The notes below the pieces were generated by a model. That model did no database searches, was not told the DNA's origin, and saw only the letters and a list, made by a program, of their open reading frames with translations. The translations under genes and the position numbers were made by a program. DNA of 64,000 nucleotides from Rotaria sordida (taxonomy: Eukaryota > Rotifera > Eurotatoria > Philodinida > Philodinidae): positions 28,503-92,502 of the forward strand of contig CAJNOL010000938.1 of the NCBI GenBank assembly GCA_905250125.1, written 5' to 3'. Shown here one piece after another: positions 47,184 through 59,207 of the stretch; positions within the stretch are counted from its first letter, which is position 1; each line of letters begins with the position of its first letter.

Positions 47184-50100
47184 AAAGTTTCGCCCTCGTA
47201 TTATAGAGTCACATCAAATTAAAAAAGCATTACAGTATACTAGAAATTTCACTAAATTCTCATCTCTCCGAAAAAAATCTACTAAAACGAATTATTTCGG
47301 AAAAAGTAATGTACCATTTTGTTCATTTTTTAATGCACTTTCTGATGTTATACCTAAAAGTTGAAAATTAAAAATAAATGTTTCTATATGTTGTCACTAG
47401 TATTAATTAATTGAAACAAATAATATTCAAAAATGCCTTTTACCAAAATATAGTCCATTGAAGTCTGCATCAGATGATATTTAAATGAGTTTTTAGTCAT
47501 TATTTAATAGCAGAAAATTAATAAAATATTAAAAGAGCTTTAAAATTTTGCCACTGGGAATAAGTAAATTCTATAATTATTATTTGAGCAATGTGCTTTA
47601 AAGACTATTGTAGTCCATTTTTGAGAGCTATCGAAATTACTGTTTAGTTATCATTAACAAGCTGTGCCTTGCAGGAAAAATTCCAAAACAAAAAGTGCTC
47701 TAAACTTTTATTTCGCACTTTGTAACAAAAGATTTTTTCAAATGACTTAATTATTGTTTTTATTATCTCTTAACTTTCTATTGACATAGCTTGACTAAAT
47801 TGTGATTTTAACAAAAACACTATTGAAGTATTCTGTACCTCTGAAAATTTTTCAGTTCTTGCTCTATTGATAATAGCATCTTTTAATGGCACAGTGTCAA
47901 TTTTTCATTTGGTGCATAGTAATGATATAACACGAAGTCTTTTATGTTTTCCTTTTATCATAATAGATAATTTAATTTACGATTCTAATGAATGAAAAAA
48001 TTTTTTAGATTATGTTAAAGGAGCCTAGTAAAAAAACGAACATGATATACTCGAAAGAGAACTGTATGATAGTTTAATTGAAAGTTATTTATAAACTAGA
48101 GTGTAAGTACCATCAGTTCTAATTACTACTTACTTATTCTTGCATTTTTTTAAAGAATTTCCTCAACTTTTTCTTTCATGTAGCTATTTTTCTCTATTTT
48201 ATTCATGTTGTAGAAATCCTGCCTGAAAATTGTTTAACCAATTTGAGATCAATGAGACGCATGTCATTTCCAAGCAACCAATAAAATGTATGCGATGCGT
48301 GCGATGAGCCCACGAAAGTCTGAAATACACGTATGTAAGTTTTGTTCTTTCTGATTCAATTTCGAGCACTAGAAAATTGCCCTATCGAAAAGATGTAGCC
48401 CAGTCGTCAGAGAGCTTTAGATGTCTCAATAGCTATCGAAGTTTCGAATACTCAAAAAAAAGAAACATATCAGAAACACCGTATCGAGTACTCCAACAGA
48501 AACCAGTCTAGTATAATAACAGTTCTCAATGTTAAAATTAATTCGATTTTGGCACAACTTATTCAAAGAGAAATTAACAAATCTTTCTTCTATTCAGCTA
48601 CCTTAATATATGGATATGTGTTGAACATATTATTTTAATTAATTTCATGATTTTTTTCAAAAATATTAAGCATATAATGACTGAAATAACAATTCAGACC
48701 GATCTATATAGGCATCTTGCAGAATACTCAGACGTAAAAAGATGTAAGATGAGTCTCTCAGAATTTTTTACAGATATTGATTATATATTTTTTGATGAAA
48801 GTTGATTATTTATCAAGTACCAATACTAAATAAATTGCTCATATGAGTATCTAAAGTTGAAAAAAATTAGATTCAAGATTTAGGGCATGAAAAACACGTT
48901 TTGCTTCTATCAAAAAGTTTCTTCCCTAATTCTAAAGCAAATGATAGAGGCTAACAAAATTAAAAGCCCTATCGTTCTAATAATTGAAAATATACCTTTC
49001 GTAGTAGAAAAATAATCCATATTTAGTTTACATATTTAATAACCATAAATCGTACGTACTTATGTTCAAATATCATCCTCTGCAATTACTCGATAGTTTC
49101 CGATGACTCGAAAATGAGACATCTATACAAAAAAATGCTTTTTATTTCGATCCTCTCGGATAAAAATTGTCGACGGGTCGGTGGTTTCCTGACCCATCGC
49201 CAAGCCCTCGACCGATCGGAAAGTGAGAATCCGAGCAGTATGTTTTAAATTTCGATAGGTATGGCAGTCTAAATTCGATACCTCAAAATACCTATCGATA
49301 TCGTCCGCTTGGGTTGGATGCTAACTCTACTGAGTGTGATTGACGTTACAAAGACGTATCCACTAGTACGATAAATACGACGTATTTTTTCTCGAATCCG
49401 GTATATATTGTAATATTAATTTTCTAAATCGAAGTTTTTAAATTGACTCACCAAGATTATGATACATACATTTATTCCATTATAAATGCGCCAGTTATGC
49501 GTTTTAGATTTTCATAAGAAAGAGTGACGTGTTCCATCCAATAAATTTAGACAAAAAGTGTTATATTGAAACAGATTTTTTAGACGGTTTTCAAACATAA
49601 TCCAATGAAAAAAAAGGTTAATGAAGTTGACTTTAAAAAACGTTGAATTCAGTGAGTTCTACTACGGAGATCCACAGGTTCCACAGTTCCTTCATCAAAT
49701 TATTCGATTGAAAGAATCATTTTTCTTTATTTTCTACATAAGAAGCTGTACTTAAAGTACACACAATATAAATTTGAACCTAGATAACTATATTTAACTG
49801 GTTGCAAGAAACTTGTGCAATCATCAATAATTGATTAATTTTTAACAAAGTCGCTAGGTTAAACAATATTTAGAAGAGGACAAGGTAATATTTTTAGCTT
49901 TTCATTTTTTTCTTCTAAATATGAAAAATCGAATCATAGTATGAAGAATATTAGTATATATATTTCAGTTGTATTCATAGTAAACAATGCTTATAAGTAT
50001 ATACAAACTCATCTATTGTAAGATGTATATTAAAAGAATGTTTTGATGAAGCTATTCATTTCCTTCTCTCAGACGAAAATTAAATGAGCTTTTGCTCTCT

Positions 50101-50212
50101 TCACACCTAATATATTCAATTTTGTTCATCATATTATTGTTTCTAAGAGTTAACAAGAGTTATTGCACTACTAAGCTTTCTTCTTCATCTATAACGCGAG
50201 CCAAAAAAGTAA
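47184..50212. other. Intergenic, no supported gene
   Basis: A 70-codon frame at 47152-47364 overlaps the palindrome arm and is not called. Around 49160-49320 TCGATAGG/CCGATCGG/GACGGGTCGG words form another degenerate phrase repeat. Nothing else recognised. Confidence 0.5.
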
Positions 50213-50932
50213 CCAATAATAGAGGCATGTTCACACTCTATATCCATAGATACATGACTAGTGAGAACCTTTGTTCAGTACTACTATTGACTTAAACAAA
50301 ATAGCATGTAGCTATTTGCGATTACCGAAAATGTATTTTAGAGGAATGAGTCACAGTTGATTAAAGACTTATGAGTCCATATTTAGCCCAATGATAGGCA
50401 ATCATCTGAATATAACAATTTCGAAAAGGCTCTCTCTTTTGTAGAGTTTTCATCGAGATTTTAGGTTTTCGAGTTTTCCACGGTTTTCCATTGATATTAT
50501 CTACAATATGGAGATCTCGAAAATTTGATACCTTGGAGACGTTACATCGAAAAATTCTGAAATTTTCTACATGAACTAGTATAGGTGTGAGCTCCATTTG
50601 AGTAAATTTTTGTGCCAACATTTTCAAACTCCTGTTTTGTTGAGGAATTGAGAGCGATATACGAAAAATTGACTAAAAACTTAATACTTCAATAAAATCT
50701 CTACAAAAGAGAGAACCTTTTCGAAATTGTTATATTCAGATGATTGCCTATCATTGAGCTAAATATGGACTCATAAGTCTTTAATCAACTGTGACTCATT
50801 CCTCCAAAGTACATTTTCGGTAATCGCAAATGGCTACATGCTATTTTGTGTAAGCCAATAGTAGTACTGAACAAAGGTTCTCACCAGTCATGTATCTATG
50901 GATATAGAGTGTGAACATGCCTCTATTGTTGG
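50213..50932. mobile_element. Foldback element, 720 bp, arms of about 240 bp
   Basis: The left arm 50213-50453 starts ACCAATAATAGAGGCATGTTC and pairs with the right arm 50695-50932, ending GAACATGCCTCTATTGTTGG. Internal blocks such as TGATTAAAGACTTATGAGTC and TTCGAAAAGGCTCTCTCTTT are mirrored with few mismatches. The spacer is about 240 bp without a gene. Confidence 0.85.
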
Positions 50933-51035
50933 ATAACAAATCAGTTCATTTGGTCGAGGCATAACGAAGATATTTAATCTTTTAATGGTAAAGTTATTTT
51001 TGATCCATTCTGTAGGTGTCTTTATAGACAGCGAA

Positions 51036-52542
51036 TGTACAAAGTTGGAGATAATATTATTCCAGAGATGTTACGCTGAAATTCCAAATAGAGTAACTAA
51101 GAGATCTCATACTAGATGAAAGCTCGTCAAATACGGAATTTATTGATACTAAATAGTCAGCATTATTAAAACTTTTTAGTGTCAAACCTAAGAAAGTTTT
51201 GAAAATTTCACACTATTTCAAGGCAGAAAAATAAAACGCTTGTTATTCGAATATGGAATCAAAATTTTTTCTTGAACATTTTTCTATAAATTGAAAGAGC
51301 TCGTTAAGCATTACAAAAATCTGTACGTTAAAGTTTTTTATGAAGAATCCAAAGAGCTACTTGATAGATTTCGAAAAATGTTAAAAATTCATCTTTTTTT
51401 TATAAGAATGAAAGACGTTCGGCTTTTCAATGAAATAAGCTTTTTTTCATTATTTTTACAATTCCAGACGCTTCCAAATATACTTGTTACATACAGCAGA
51501 AAAAAACTGCGTCTAAGGAGTGTATTTGGAAGTTTATGAGATTGTTAAAATAATAAAAAAAGCTGTTTTCTGAAAAATCCAATATCCATATAAAAAAAAG
51601 ATAAATTTATAAACATTTTTTGAAATAAATCAAGTAGTTCTTTCGATTCTTCATAGGGAACTGCAAAATGACTTTTTTTGGTCCCGGTTTCGATTCCGGT
51701 GAAAAATTTTTATTGGTCCCGGTCCCGGTTCTATTGAAAATTTTATATTAACTTTGGAACCCATCCTATAGATATGGTATGGCTTCTAAAATTCAACAAC
51801 CTGTTGTCCAATAACATACATAACCGATTTTAAACGGGTTTATCGAGAGATTTCCTGTGACTGTATCTAATGCACAACCTGTCGGACTCACTGATCGAAC
51901 ATTTTTGCAAGATTATATCTAAGTTTTATATTAATTTCTCTATTCTGTACAAGTATTGAAGTATTGTTTTGAATACAAATAAATAGAACAACAAAACTAA
52001 AGAATGATTATTAGATCGTAGCAATAAGATGCTACAAAATACAGTAAAAATATGCTGAAAACCCTATCAAATCAAATTTATGTATGTTTTATTTCAAATA
52101 CTAAAAAACTCACACAAAATATCGAAAGATTCGTATGATTTGGCACAGTATTGAGGCTCCATAAAATAATTTTACCGAAACTGTTGATAAAAATGACTGG
52201 TTTTGCAGATTTTTAGTCCAGATAAAACAAAAAATATAACAAATGATAACCGAATTTTCGATAAAAAAATAATGACCGGTCTTTCAATTTATAGAAAAAT
52301 GTTCAGGAAAAAATTTTGATTCCATATTCGAATAACAAGCGTTTTATTTTTCTGCCTTGAAATAGTGTGAAATTTTCAAAACTTTCTTAGGTTTGACACT
52401 AAAAAGTTTTAATAATGCTGACTATTTAGTATCAATAAATTCCGTATTTGACGAGCTTTCATCTAGTATGAGATCTTTTAGTTACTCTATTTGGAATTTC
52501 AGCGTAACATCCCTGAAATAATATTTGTTTCAACTCTGTATA
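51036..52542. mobile_element. 1.5 kb element with 262-bp terminal inverted repeats
   Basis: 51036-51297 and 52281-52542 are inverse copies: for example GATGTTACGCTGAAATTCC against GGAATTTCAGCGTAACATC, and CGCTTGTTATTCGAATATGG against its complement. Mismatches are few. The 980-bp interior has no intact gene; it contains GGTCCCGGTTTCGATTCCGG phrase words at about 51690-51735. Probably a non-autonomous derivative. Confidence 0.85.
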
Positions 52543-52834
52543 TCGACCAATTAGTCGATTAAGATTCACAGAATTATCTTTATTATAGCAGATATTTAGG
52601 GCGTGACAGAAATGATGAAGTAACGAAAGTATATTTGTTATTTATTCGTATAATGAGAGGCACCTCTTTTACTTCGAATTATTTATCAGACAATCATATT
52701 TGAATTTTAACTTTATTCAATAAAACTGAGTAGAAATAAAATAACCTAAAATAATATCATTGTTAAGTAGAGCGATTAGTATATGTTTTGTTCATAAAAT
52801 CATCACGTAGAATCTTTTTCGCAAGTATATACCA

Positions 52835-53516
52835 TTAGAAATCTTCAGATGTTTGTGTCATAACAGAAGTATATACGCACACTGGAACTGAAGTTCCTCG
52901 TTTATCATTATTTGTTTTTTGATTAGTTGAATATGGAAATAATTTCATTGAACACATACAAATAAATATAAAAATGATGATAATTATTGTGAAAATGGAA
53001 ATAAACAAAACAGTGTGATTTTCATTTCTTTGGTTATAGTTATCATGCATAAAAGGCCAATCAGAATATAAACGATTATTAATTAGAGATTCATTTGTGT
53101 ACGATGTGTTACCTATTGATGCTAAGTTTTTTTTACGCTCATTAAGAGAATTACTTCTTCCTTCATATTTTTCAGCACGAATCGAAATGAAATAATTAAT
53201 GTAGGAGCTGAGTAAGAGAGTGACGATTGCTATCCCAACTGCAACAAATATTCCTACCACCGAACTTTTTCGAGAAGCGCGTCTCATACGAGGATAAATG
53301 TTGTAACGGGTGAATGGAATACGTTCAATCCCTACGGAAATTTCAAAGAATTTTTATCAATCAATTCAAAGGTTGAAAGCAAAATAACGTACTTCGTCCA
53401 TTTCGATGTTCAGCAACCCTCTGCTCACAACATGGGCATTGAGCATCATTATTCATCCATTTAGGTCGGATTAATTGCAATTCAATGAGGGAGTCTTTTG
53501 ATAATTTGCAATCCAT
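52835..53516 (-). CDS. Two-pass membrane protein with N-terminal CPCC motif, 206 aa, 2 exons
   Basis: Exon 1 53516-53393 starts MDCKLSKDSLIELQLI; a 61-nt GT-AG intron (53392-53332) follows; exon 2 53331-52835 ends in TAA after TSEDF. The frame is continuous over 621 nt. The N-terminal part has a cysteine cluster QCPCCEQRV at 26-34 plus Cys3, possibly metal-binding or palmitoylated. A basic stretch RMRRASRK precedes transmembrane helix 1 (about 64-88), then a hydrophilic loop of about 60 residues with N-glycosylation sites (NTS, NES, NHT), helix 2 (about 148-170) and a K/N-rich tail. By the positive-inside rule both ends are cytoplasmic. A decayed paralogue at 56743-57477 keeps the same exon border and motifs, which supports the model. 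Family not recognised. A minus-strand AATAAA lies at 52712-52717. Confidence 0.75.
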
Positions 53517-53679
53517 CTATTATCAACAAGATGATTAGAAAAAAATTGATCAATTCGAAAATAATTCTCTTCTACTCTTAAATATATAATTATCTAGAAG
53601 AACAAAATAAGAATAAAATGGCTTTTGACAACCGCTACATGATACTGGTCTCATTAGAAACACAGTGAAATTATTAGAA

Positions 53680-53969
53680 ATATGGGTAATTCCGTGGGGT
53701 TCCTACCACGGAATACAGAAGCATCTCCGAATAGCCTTCAAATAGCATCATTCGATAGAACTTTTTATGCTGATCATTTTNNNNNNNNNNNNNNNNNNNN
53801 NNNNNNNNNNNNNNNNNNNNNNNNNNNNNNNNNNNNNNNNNNNNNNNNNNNNNNNNNNNNNNNNNNNNNNNNNNNNNNNNATAAAAAGTTCTATCGAATG
53901 ATGCTATTTGAAGGCAAATTGGAGATACTTCATGTAACGGTGGTAGGAACCCCACGGAATTACCCATAT
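53680..53969. mobile_element. Palindromic element with an assembly gap at its centre
   Basis: The left arm from ATATGGGTAATTCCGTGGGG and right arm ending CCCCACGGAATTACCCATAT are inverse copies; GCATCATTCGATAGAACTTT flanks the gap on the left and its complement on the right. 53781-53880 is exactly 100 N. The left arm holds a second hairpin, ATTCCGTGG/CCACGGAAT. The mirrored open frames on both strands are shadows. It lies about 160 bp upstream of the two-pass membrane gene. Confidence 0.8.
53781..53880. other. Assembly gap (100 N)
   Basis: 100 N in the loop of a palindrome; the assembler probably broke at the hairpin. The true length is unknown. Confidence 0.99.
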
Positions 53970-54440
53970 ATTATCAATGATTCACTTACATACGTTTCGC
54001 AAATTATTTACTTCTATAACAGATAAAACAAATTTTTTTGTGCTTGCTATTGATCAAAGTAAGAATTGAACATTTAGTTATTTTAATAGAAGTTATCAAT
54101 GACTTTCCTCTTTTTTTTTTGTAATTGAAGTATCTTGTAGTTTCGCAAAAATTTTGATATTTAATGATGATACTAACGCTAGTCTAATAACTTGCGATTT
54201 GTTGTTTTAGTCTAACAGTAACCAATACATATCTCTTTTCAAAATTTGTAAAAAAATTCAATGCTCTGTAATCTCTTCGAAATGATGAACCACAAATTAG
54301 AACTAAGATAAACTTCTAATATGGTTACGCATAATACAAATAAGCATATTCATTTAGAGTTCTCAAATATAATTTGTACCAAACTGAAACTACTGATAAT
54401 GATCTGCTTTTCGTTTTATAGATTCATTGGTCACTGATTT

Positions 54441-55245
54441 GGATATGCCCAATGATGTAGTACTTCAATATTTATCTATTTATTTATCTATTTTCATCTA
54501 AATATCAGAAAAAAAGGTAAGTGTTTTTTACTAGTTATAATGCAGCTGTAATGTTAGTGATATGTTTATACCATAGCTCACTGTCTCACTAAATGACTGC
54601 AAAAATAAATATATAAAAATCTCCCCACATATTCGTTTATTATTATTATTATTAAATTATTTTAGATTTTTGTGTACAATGTACTCTTTGATAAACTCTT
54701 TTTGTTCAAAAATATTGATCATAAGTTGTAATTCATTGTGAATTGATACATCCTTGTATACTCTTTTATACTTACAAATCCTTGTCAAATGTAGAAACTG
54801 AATAAACATTGATTAAAATGTTAGGAGAGGGCTTCTTATTCTATTATTCTGTGTAGTCTACGCAAATCTGAACTTTTTGTGTGAAGTTTATTCAATTCGT
54901 ACATTCGAAAAGGATTTATAAGCATAAAAGAGTACGCAAGGATGTATGAACTCACAATTGAAGACAACTTATGGCCAAGAGTTTTGAACGAAAAGGGTTT
55001 ATCAAAGAGTACATTGTACGCACAAACCTAAAATGATTTTATAATAATAATAATAAATGAACATATGGGAAAATTTTTATATACTTATTTTTATAATCGT
55101 AGAATAAGACATAGAGCTAACATATAAACAGATCACTAATTACAGTTGCATTATAACTAGTAAAAAAACTCACCTTTTTTTTCTGATATTTAGATGAAAA
55201 TAGATAAATAAATAAATATTAGAGTATTATATCATTGAGCATACC
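54441..55245. mobile_element. Near-complete palindrome, 805 bp
   Basis: The left arm starts GGATATGCCCAATGATGTAG and the right arm ends, in complement, GGTATGCTCAATGATATAAT; arms of about 380 bp meet near 54838 with almost no spacer. Mirrored blocks include TTTTCATCTAAATATCAGAAA, GTACAATGTACTCTTTGATAA and TCCTTGTATACTCTTTTATA. ATT trinucleotide runs at 54640 and AAT runs at 55040 are also mirrored. No coding content. Confidence 0.88.
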
Positions 55246-56742
55246 CGTCTGTTAATCCTATGAACTTGTCGAATCTAACTAACTTTAGTTAATATTCTAC
55301 CTGTAGTAGAGACGGAAATGTAGTATTTCTACCAAGAATATGCAGATTCTTTCTATCTTTCGTCCTGATATACTTTTAAAAAGATTTGTTAATATTGGAG
55401 GAAAGCGTTGAAGAAAAAAAAAACTACATCATGATTTCTCAATCAAGCAAATAGAATTAAACATTTATCAAAAAATCTCAAACTACTTCTACAAAGTCAA
55501 TCTCTTCAAACATATTATTTTATCAAAGTTATGTAATCACTCGAAGTGATGGAGGTCATACTGTAACAGAGCATAAATGACGTAATTCAATAAGCTGTTG
55601 AGCAAATTGATATCTCATACTTTGATTTTTATCGCTTCCCAATCAACAAATCTAAAGACGTCATTAATATTTTGTGGTTTATTGCGTTTCTCATCATATA
55701 ATCGATTACGGAATATGTTCGATCTTCGAAGCTGTTAAATAACTTCAGTAAACAATAATGCTTTAGGTATTTTCCAATGCAAAGAAGCTAATTATCAGAG
55801 TCCCTTTGGGACTGAATTTTAGAACTGACGTATACCCTTCAAACTGTTATCCTAATAGTTATCTGTAAACTGGAAAATTTCTGTCGATTAAAGTCGTTTT
55901 CATAACTCGTCGCTGACAAGAATAATAATGTGTCATTTATGTCTACTTTTAAAATTCTGACTGCGTTTTTCATTTAAGCGCGTCCGATTTTTTTTTATCA
56001 TTGTTGCTATATACTCGAAAAATAATCATTTCTTTTTGCTTATCGGGTGGGTGTGAGTGTTCATTTAACATAGTATCACACCCACCCTTATAGCCGTTGT
56101 GAATTTGATAAAGATTGAAAAAGAATTTCAGCGTTACACAGCTGATATAAGTGTTTAAATTTTGAAGATACTGACGGTACGCTATGTAGAGGACTATTAA
56201 ATGTAGAATAACTAACTTACGCTTTTAGCTCATGGATTTTTTTATCTAGTCGGAAGTCGCTGTTATTTTCAATGATGGAGAGGTATCCAAACAATCATTA
56301 AAAAGCTCGCATAATTAAATCAAAAATAATCCCATTAAGTTCAATTCGCACTCTCATTCTTCAGATTTTGCTGCTGAAATGGTAATCGGAAAATATTTAG
56401 CATATAGCCTCAAAATTCTGACATATCTTACCTCGGAAAATGAATCAGAGCGTATAGAAAACTAGCATAATTTAATGATTAATAAATACAATCATCTCCC
56501 AGAATTATACACTTTCATTTTGTTGAATACAACCGATTTGAGTTTGAAAATTGTTTCAAGAGTTTTAAAACGGTTCTTATAGTAACGAACTTGTATGTAT
56601 GATCACAAAACCATATATATGAGTAACCGACAATAGACCTATATTTCTTTTTTTGAATGCCTTTGTTAGAACAACTTGTTTATTAGTTTAACTAAGAAAA
56701 ATATCACAAAAAGCAATAAAAACGGGCGTTCGATGAAGAACT
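55246..56742. other. Intergenic between element and paralogue
   Basis: No gene seen in 1.5 kb. It contains the perfect G-rich hairpin at 56045-56087, listed separately. Confidence 0.5.
56045..56087. repeat. Perfect 12-bp G-rich hairpin
   Basis: GGGTGGGTGTGA at 56045-56056 and its exact complement at 56076-56087 enclose a 19-nt loop. The G3/G3 words resemble telomere-type or quadruplex-forming sequence but are too short to prove either. Confidence 0.6.
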
Positions 56743-57477
56743 TCAAAAGCACTTTGCATTAACATATGGATGCATTTTTGAAAGTGTATTTAGTATCAAC
56801 AGGATACTTGTGTTGAGACAGACCGATACACTTATAGATGGTGTTGTTCTTTGTTTAACGTTGTTATTTTCACTTGTAAATTGATCAAAATACGAGTTTG
56901 GTGAACAAAACTGGTGTGAAATGAAACATGATAATCCAATCAAAGCAAAAAGACAAAACGAGATTACACTTAATAAAGAACATATAGGTTCATCATAATA
57001 TTAATCATTTAGAACAGCAATCATCGGAAAATATTGTTGTGACATATTGATTATTGGTAAATGTCTATATGAAGGTAAAAGAATATCAAATGATTCTCTC
57101 TTATACTGCTCTTCCATTGTTTTTTCTTTCCATTAGTAGTAATTATATGATTAATAATAGTACCAAGTACCAAAACAACAAATGCTACAAACCCTCCAAC
57201 TATCATTGATACAATAGAACTCTTTCTGCATATAGCGTTTAAACCGTGGAAATAAATTATTCATTGTAAAAGGAACCTTTCCTACTCCCTTAAAAATGCA
57301 CAGAGAAATCTATTTGATTAGCTTAATTTTTAGAGAAAATTTATTTACTTTATCTATTTCATCTCGATGTTCATTTACTTGCCTCTTACAGCATGAGCAC
57401 AGTGCAGAACTGTTGAACGATTTTGTTGGAATCAGCTGGAGTTCGATAAGTGAAGCACGAAAGAGTTTACAATTCGT
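56743..57477 (-). pseudogene. Decayed paralogue of the two-pass membrane gene
   Basis: On the minus strand, exon 1 (57477-57349) reads NCKLFRASLIELQLIPTKSF then ALCSCCKRQVNEHRDE, matching the CPCC region of the intact gene; the start codon position is ACG instead of ATG. A short intron follows, then GVGKVPFTMNNLFPRFKRYM (compare RIERIPFTRYNIYPRMRR), a 1-nt insertion near the RKSS block, and helix 1 as IVSMIVGGFVAFVVLVLG. Stops break the loop. The last part, CSLLSVISFCLFALIGLSCF plus PSISVSVCLNTSI, matches helix 2 and the SVPVCVYTSV tail of the intact copy. Same strand, 3.2 kb apart, so an ancient tandem duplication. At least four lesions. Confidence 0.75.
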
Positions 57478-57509
57478 ATTTATTCGTGATTAGGGATGTT
57501 ACATTTACT

Positions 57510-57595
57510 TTACTTTTCAAAAAGTAAATCAATAAAGTAAATAAAGTATTTACTATTTACTACAGTAAAGTATATATATTTACTAGTAAATAACT
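57510..57595. repeat. AGTAAA/TTTACT phrase repeat
   Basis: AGTAAAT and TTTACT words are iterated about ten times in both orientations. Same style as the other phrase repeats but with its own motif. Confidence 0.6.
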
Positions 57596-57600
57596 TTTTT

Positions 57601-59207
57601 TTCCTTGTATTCTGCCAAGGTATACAAAAACGAAAGCGTCTCACACATATTCTTTTTGAAACAACTCTCCCTGTTCAAAAGATGAATATGATGTACAGTA
57701 ATAAGTTGAAATCAATGGTGAGTGCTGGTCATCAGAGTTATATTTAATTTCACTTAAATCCGGTTGAACATTGAGTTTTTCAATGTCAATTAAATTTTCA
57801 ATTATTTTAAGATAAGCGAAATGATTAATTCGAATTTACGAATTAAGAAATTTTTCATTTAAAAATCCATTAATGAAGAAAAAATATTTCTTAGCTAGTT
57901 AAAATTCATTTAATTTGATTGAGTTCTGGAAAAAAAAGAAACAAATATAGTTTATTCATGTAGATAACTTGAAGATGTTGGTATTTTAATAAACAAGGAT
58001 ATATAACTATGGATAATACTGATAGGAACCGACTCTACTATATGTATAAATAGAAGAAAAAAAAATCTTCATATCATAGATAATAGGAGGAAATTCTTTG
58101 TGAATGAACAAATTATATTTAACCATCTAAACTACTCTTAGAAAATTAATAAAGTTGTAGATTTCCATTTATTACAATGAATGGATGCATTCTCTGGTTT
58201 TATTGACGAGATCTTATTTTTCAATAGCCAATCGATTATGACTCTTTCGTTTCTATTCACAAGAAAATAAGATATTTTATAGCTATATGAACTAAATATA
58301 TATAATTGAATATGAAATTTTTCACAAGGTTATTTTGTCTTTAATGCATCATTATCATTTCAAAATCATAAAAAGAAACACAATCTTGAATTTATTTCTA
58401 TGTTATCATTTAACATTGAAACTCTTTTATTGTAATATGACTACTCCGCATCAATTTTAAATAACTGATGGAGCAAAAAAAATCGTTATTCACTGTGTTA
58501 TTTGCTTTTTGTATGATCGAATACTTGATGATAAACAGAGCTTTTTTAGTTATTATCAGAACGCTTTCCTTGACTTGATAGTTTTACTTGGACATTAAAG
58601 AAATTAAATTTGAGAAAAATGAGTCAGAATGAAATCACTAATTTCACTTTTCCGATTTGATAAATCTTTCTACTATGTTATCGAACAAAATATTATTACA
58701 CTTACACGATTTAATAGTGTTGAACTTAAAACTTTTGTGCTAGAACAAAGTGAAAATATCATGATATTTATTTGTTTTAATTTCTAGAAAAGAGTACTCG
58801 AAAAAAATTAATGAATTAATTAATTAAATAAACATAATATTGTACATCGTAGGGTATTTTTTAAAATCGTCAATGATATTAAAATATATAGTGAAGTAAA
58901 AGTGACCAAAGATAATTTTTCTTCTCATCTTTTAGACTTTTAATAATAATATAAAATGAATCGAATAAAATATATTTGTAAATATGATTGAATGCGATTT
59001 TTAGTCTTATTTTCAACATTGGAAGGTACAAAGCCATATTTTCCTTTTTTCTATAGAAGAACAAGAGCGAAATCATGGGTGTAGATGTCGATGAAAAAAG
59101 AATATTTACCTGGAAACCGATACCCACACCCACATCCTTTCTTAAGATATAACAGATAGATAATCTTCAAAATAAAATAGACTTTTTCGCTTCACATATC
59201 GAATCTA
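57601..59207. other. Intergenic, AT-rich
   Basis: No gene supported. At 59119-59136 CCGATACCCACACCCACATC is another short telomere-like/phrase word. The minus frame at 58879-59133 is K/F/L-rich and its start lies in this word; it is not called. Confidence 0.5.

Noticed and set aside
51291-51539. 82-codon basic frame inside the 1.5 kb element
   Set aside because: It overlaps the inner edge of the inverted repeat and has no transposase motif.
53674-54026. 97- and 114-codon frames reading through the N gap
   Set aside because: Shadows of palindrome arms; the middle is unknown sequence.
58879-59133. 84-codon minus-strand frame
   Set aside because: Desert composition; its start lies in a telomere-like phrase word.
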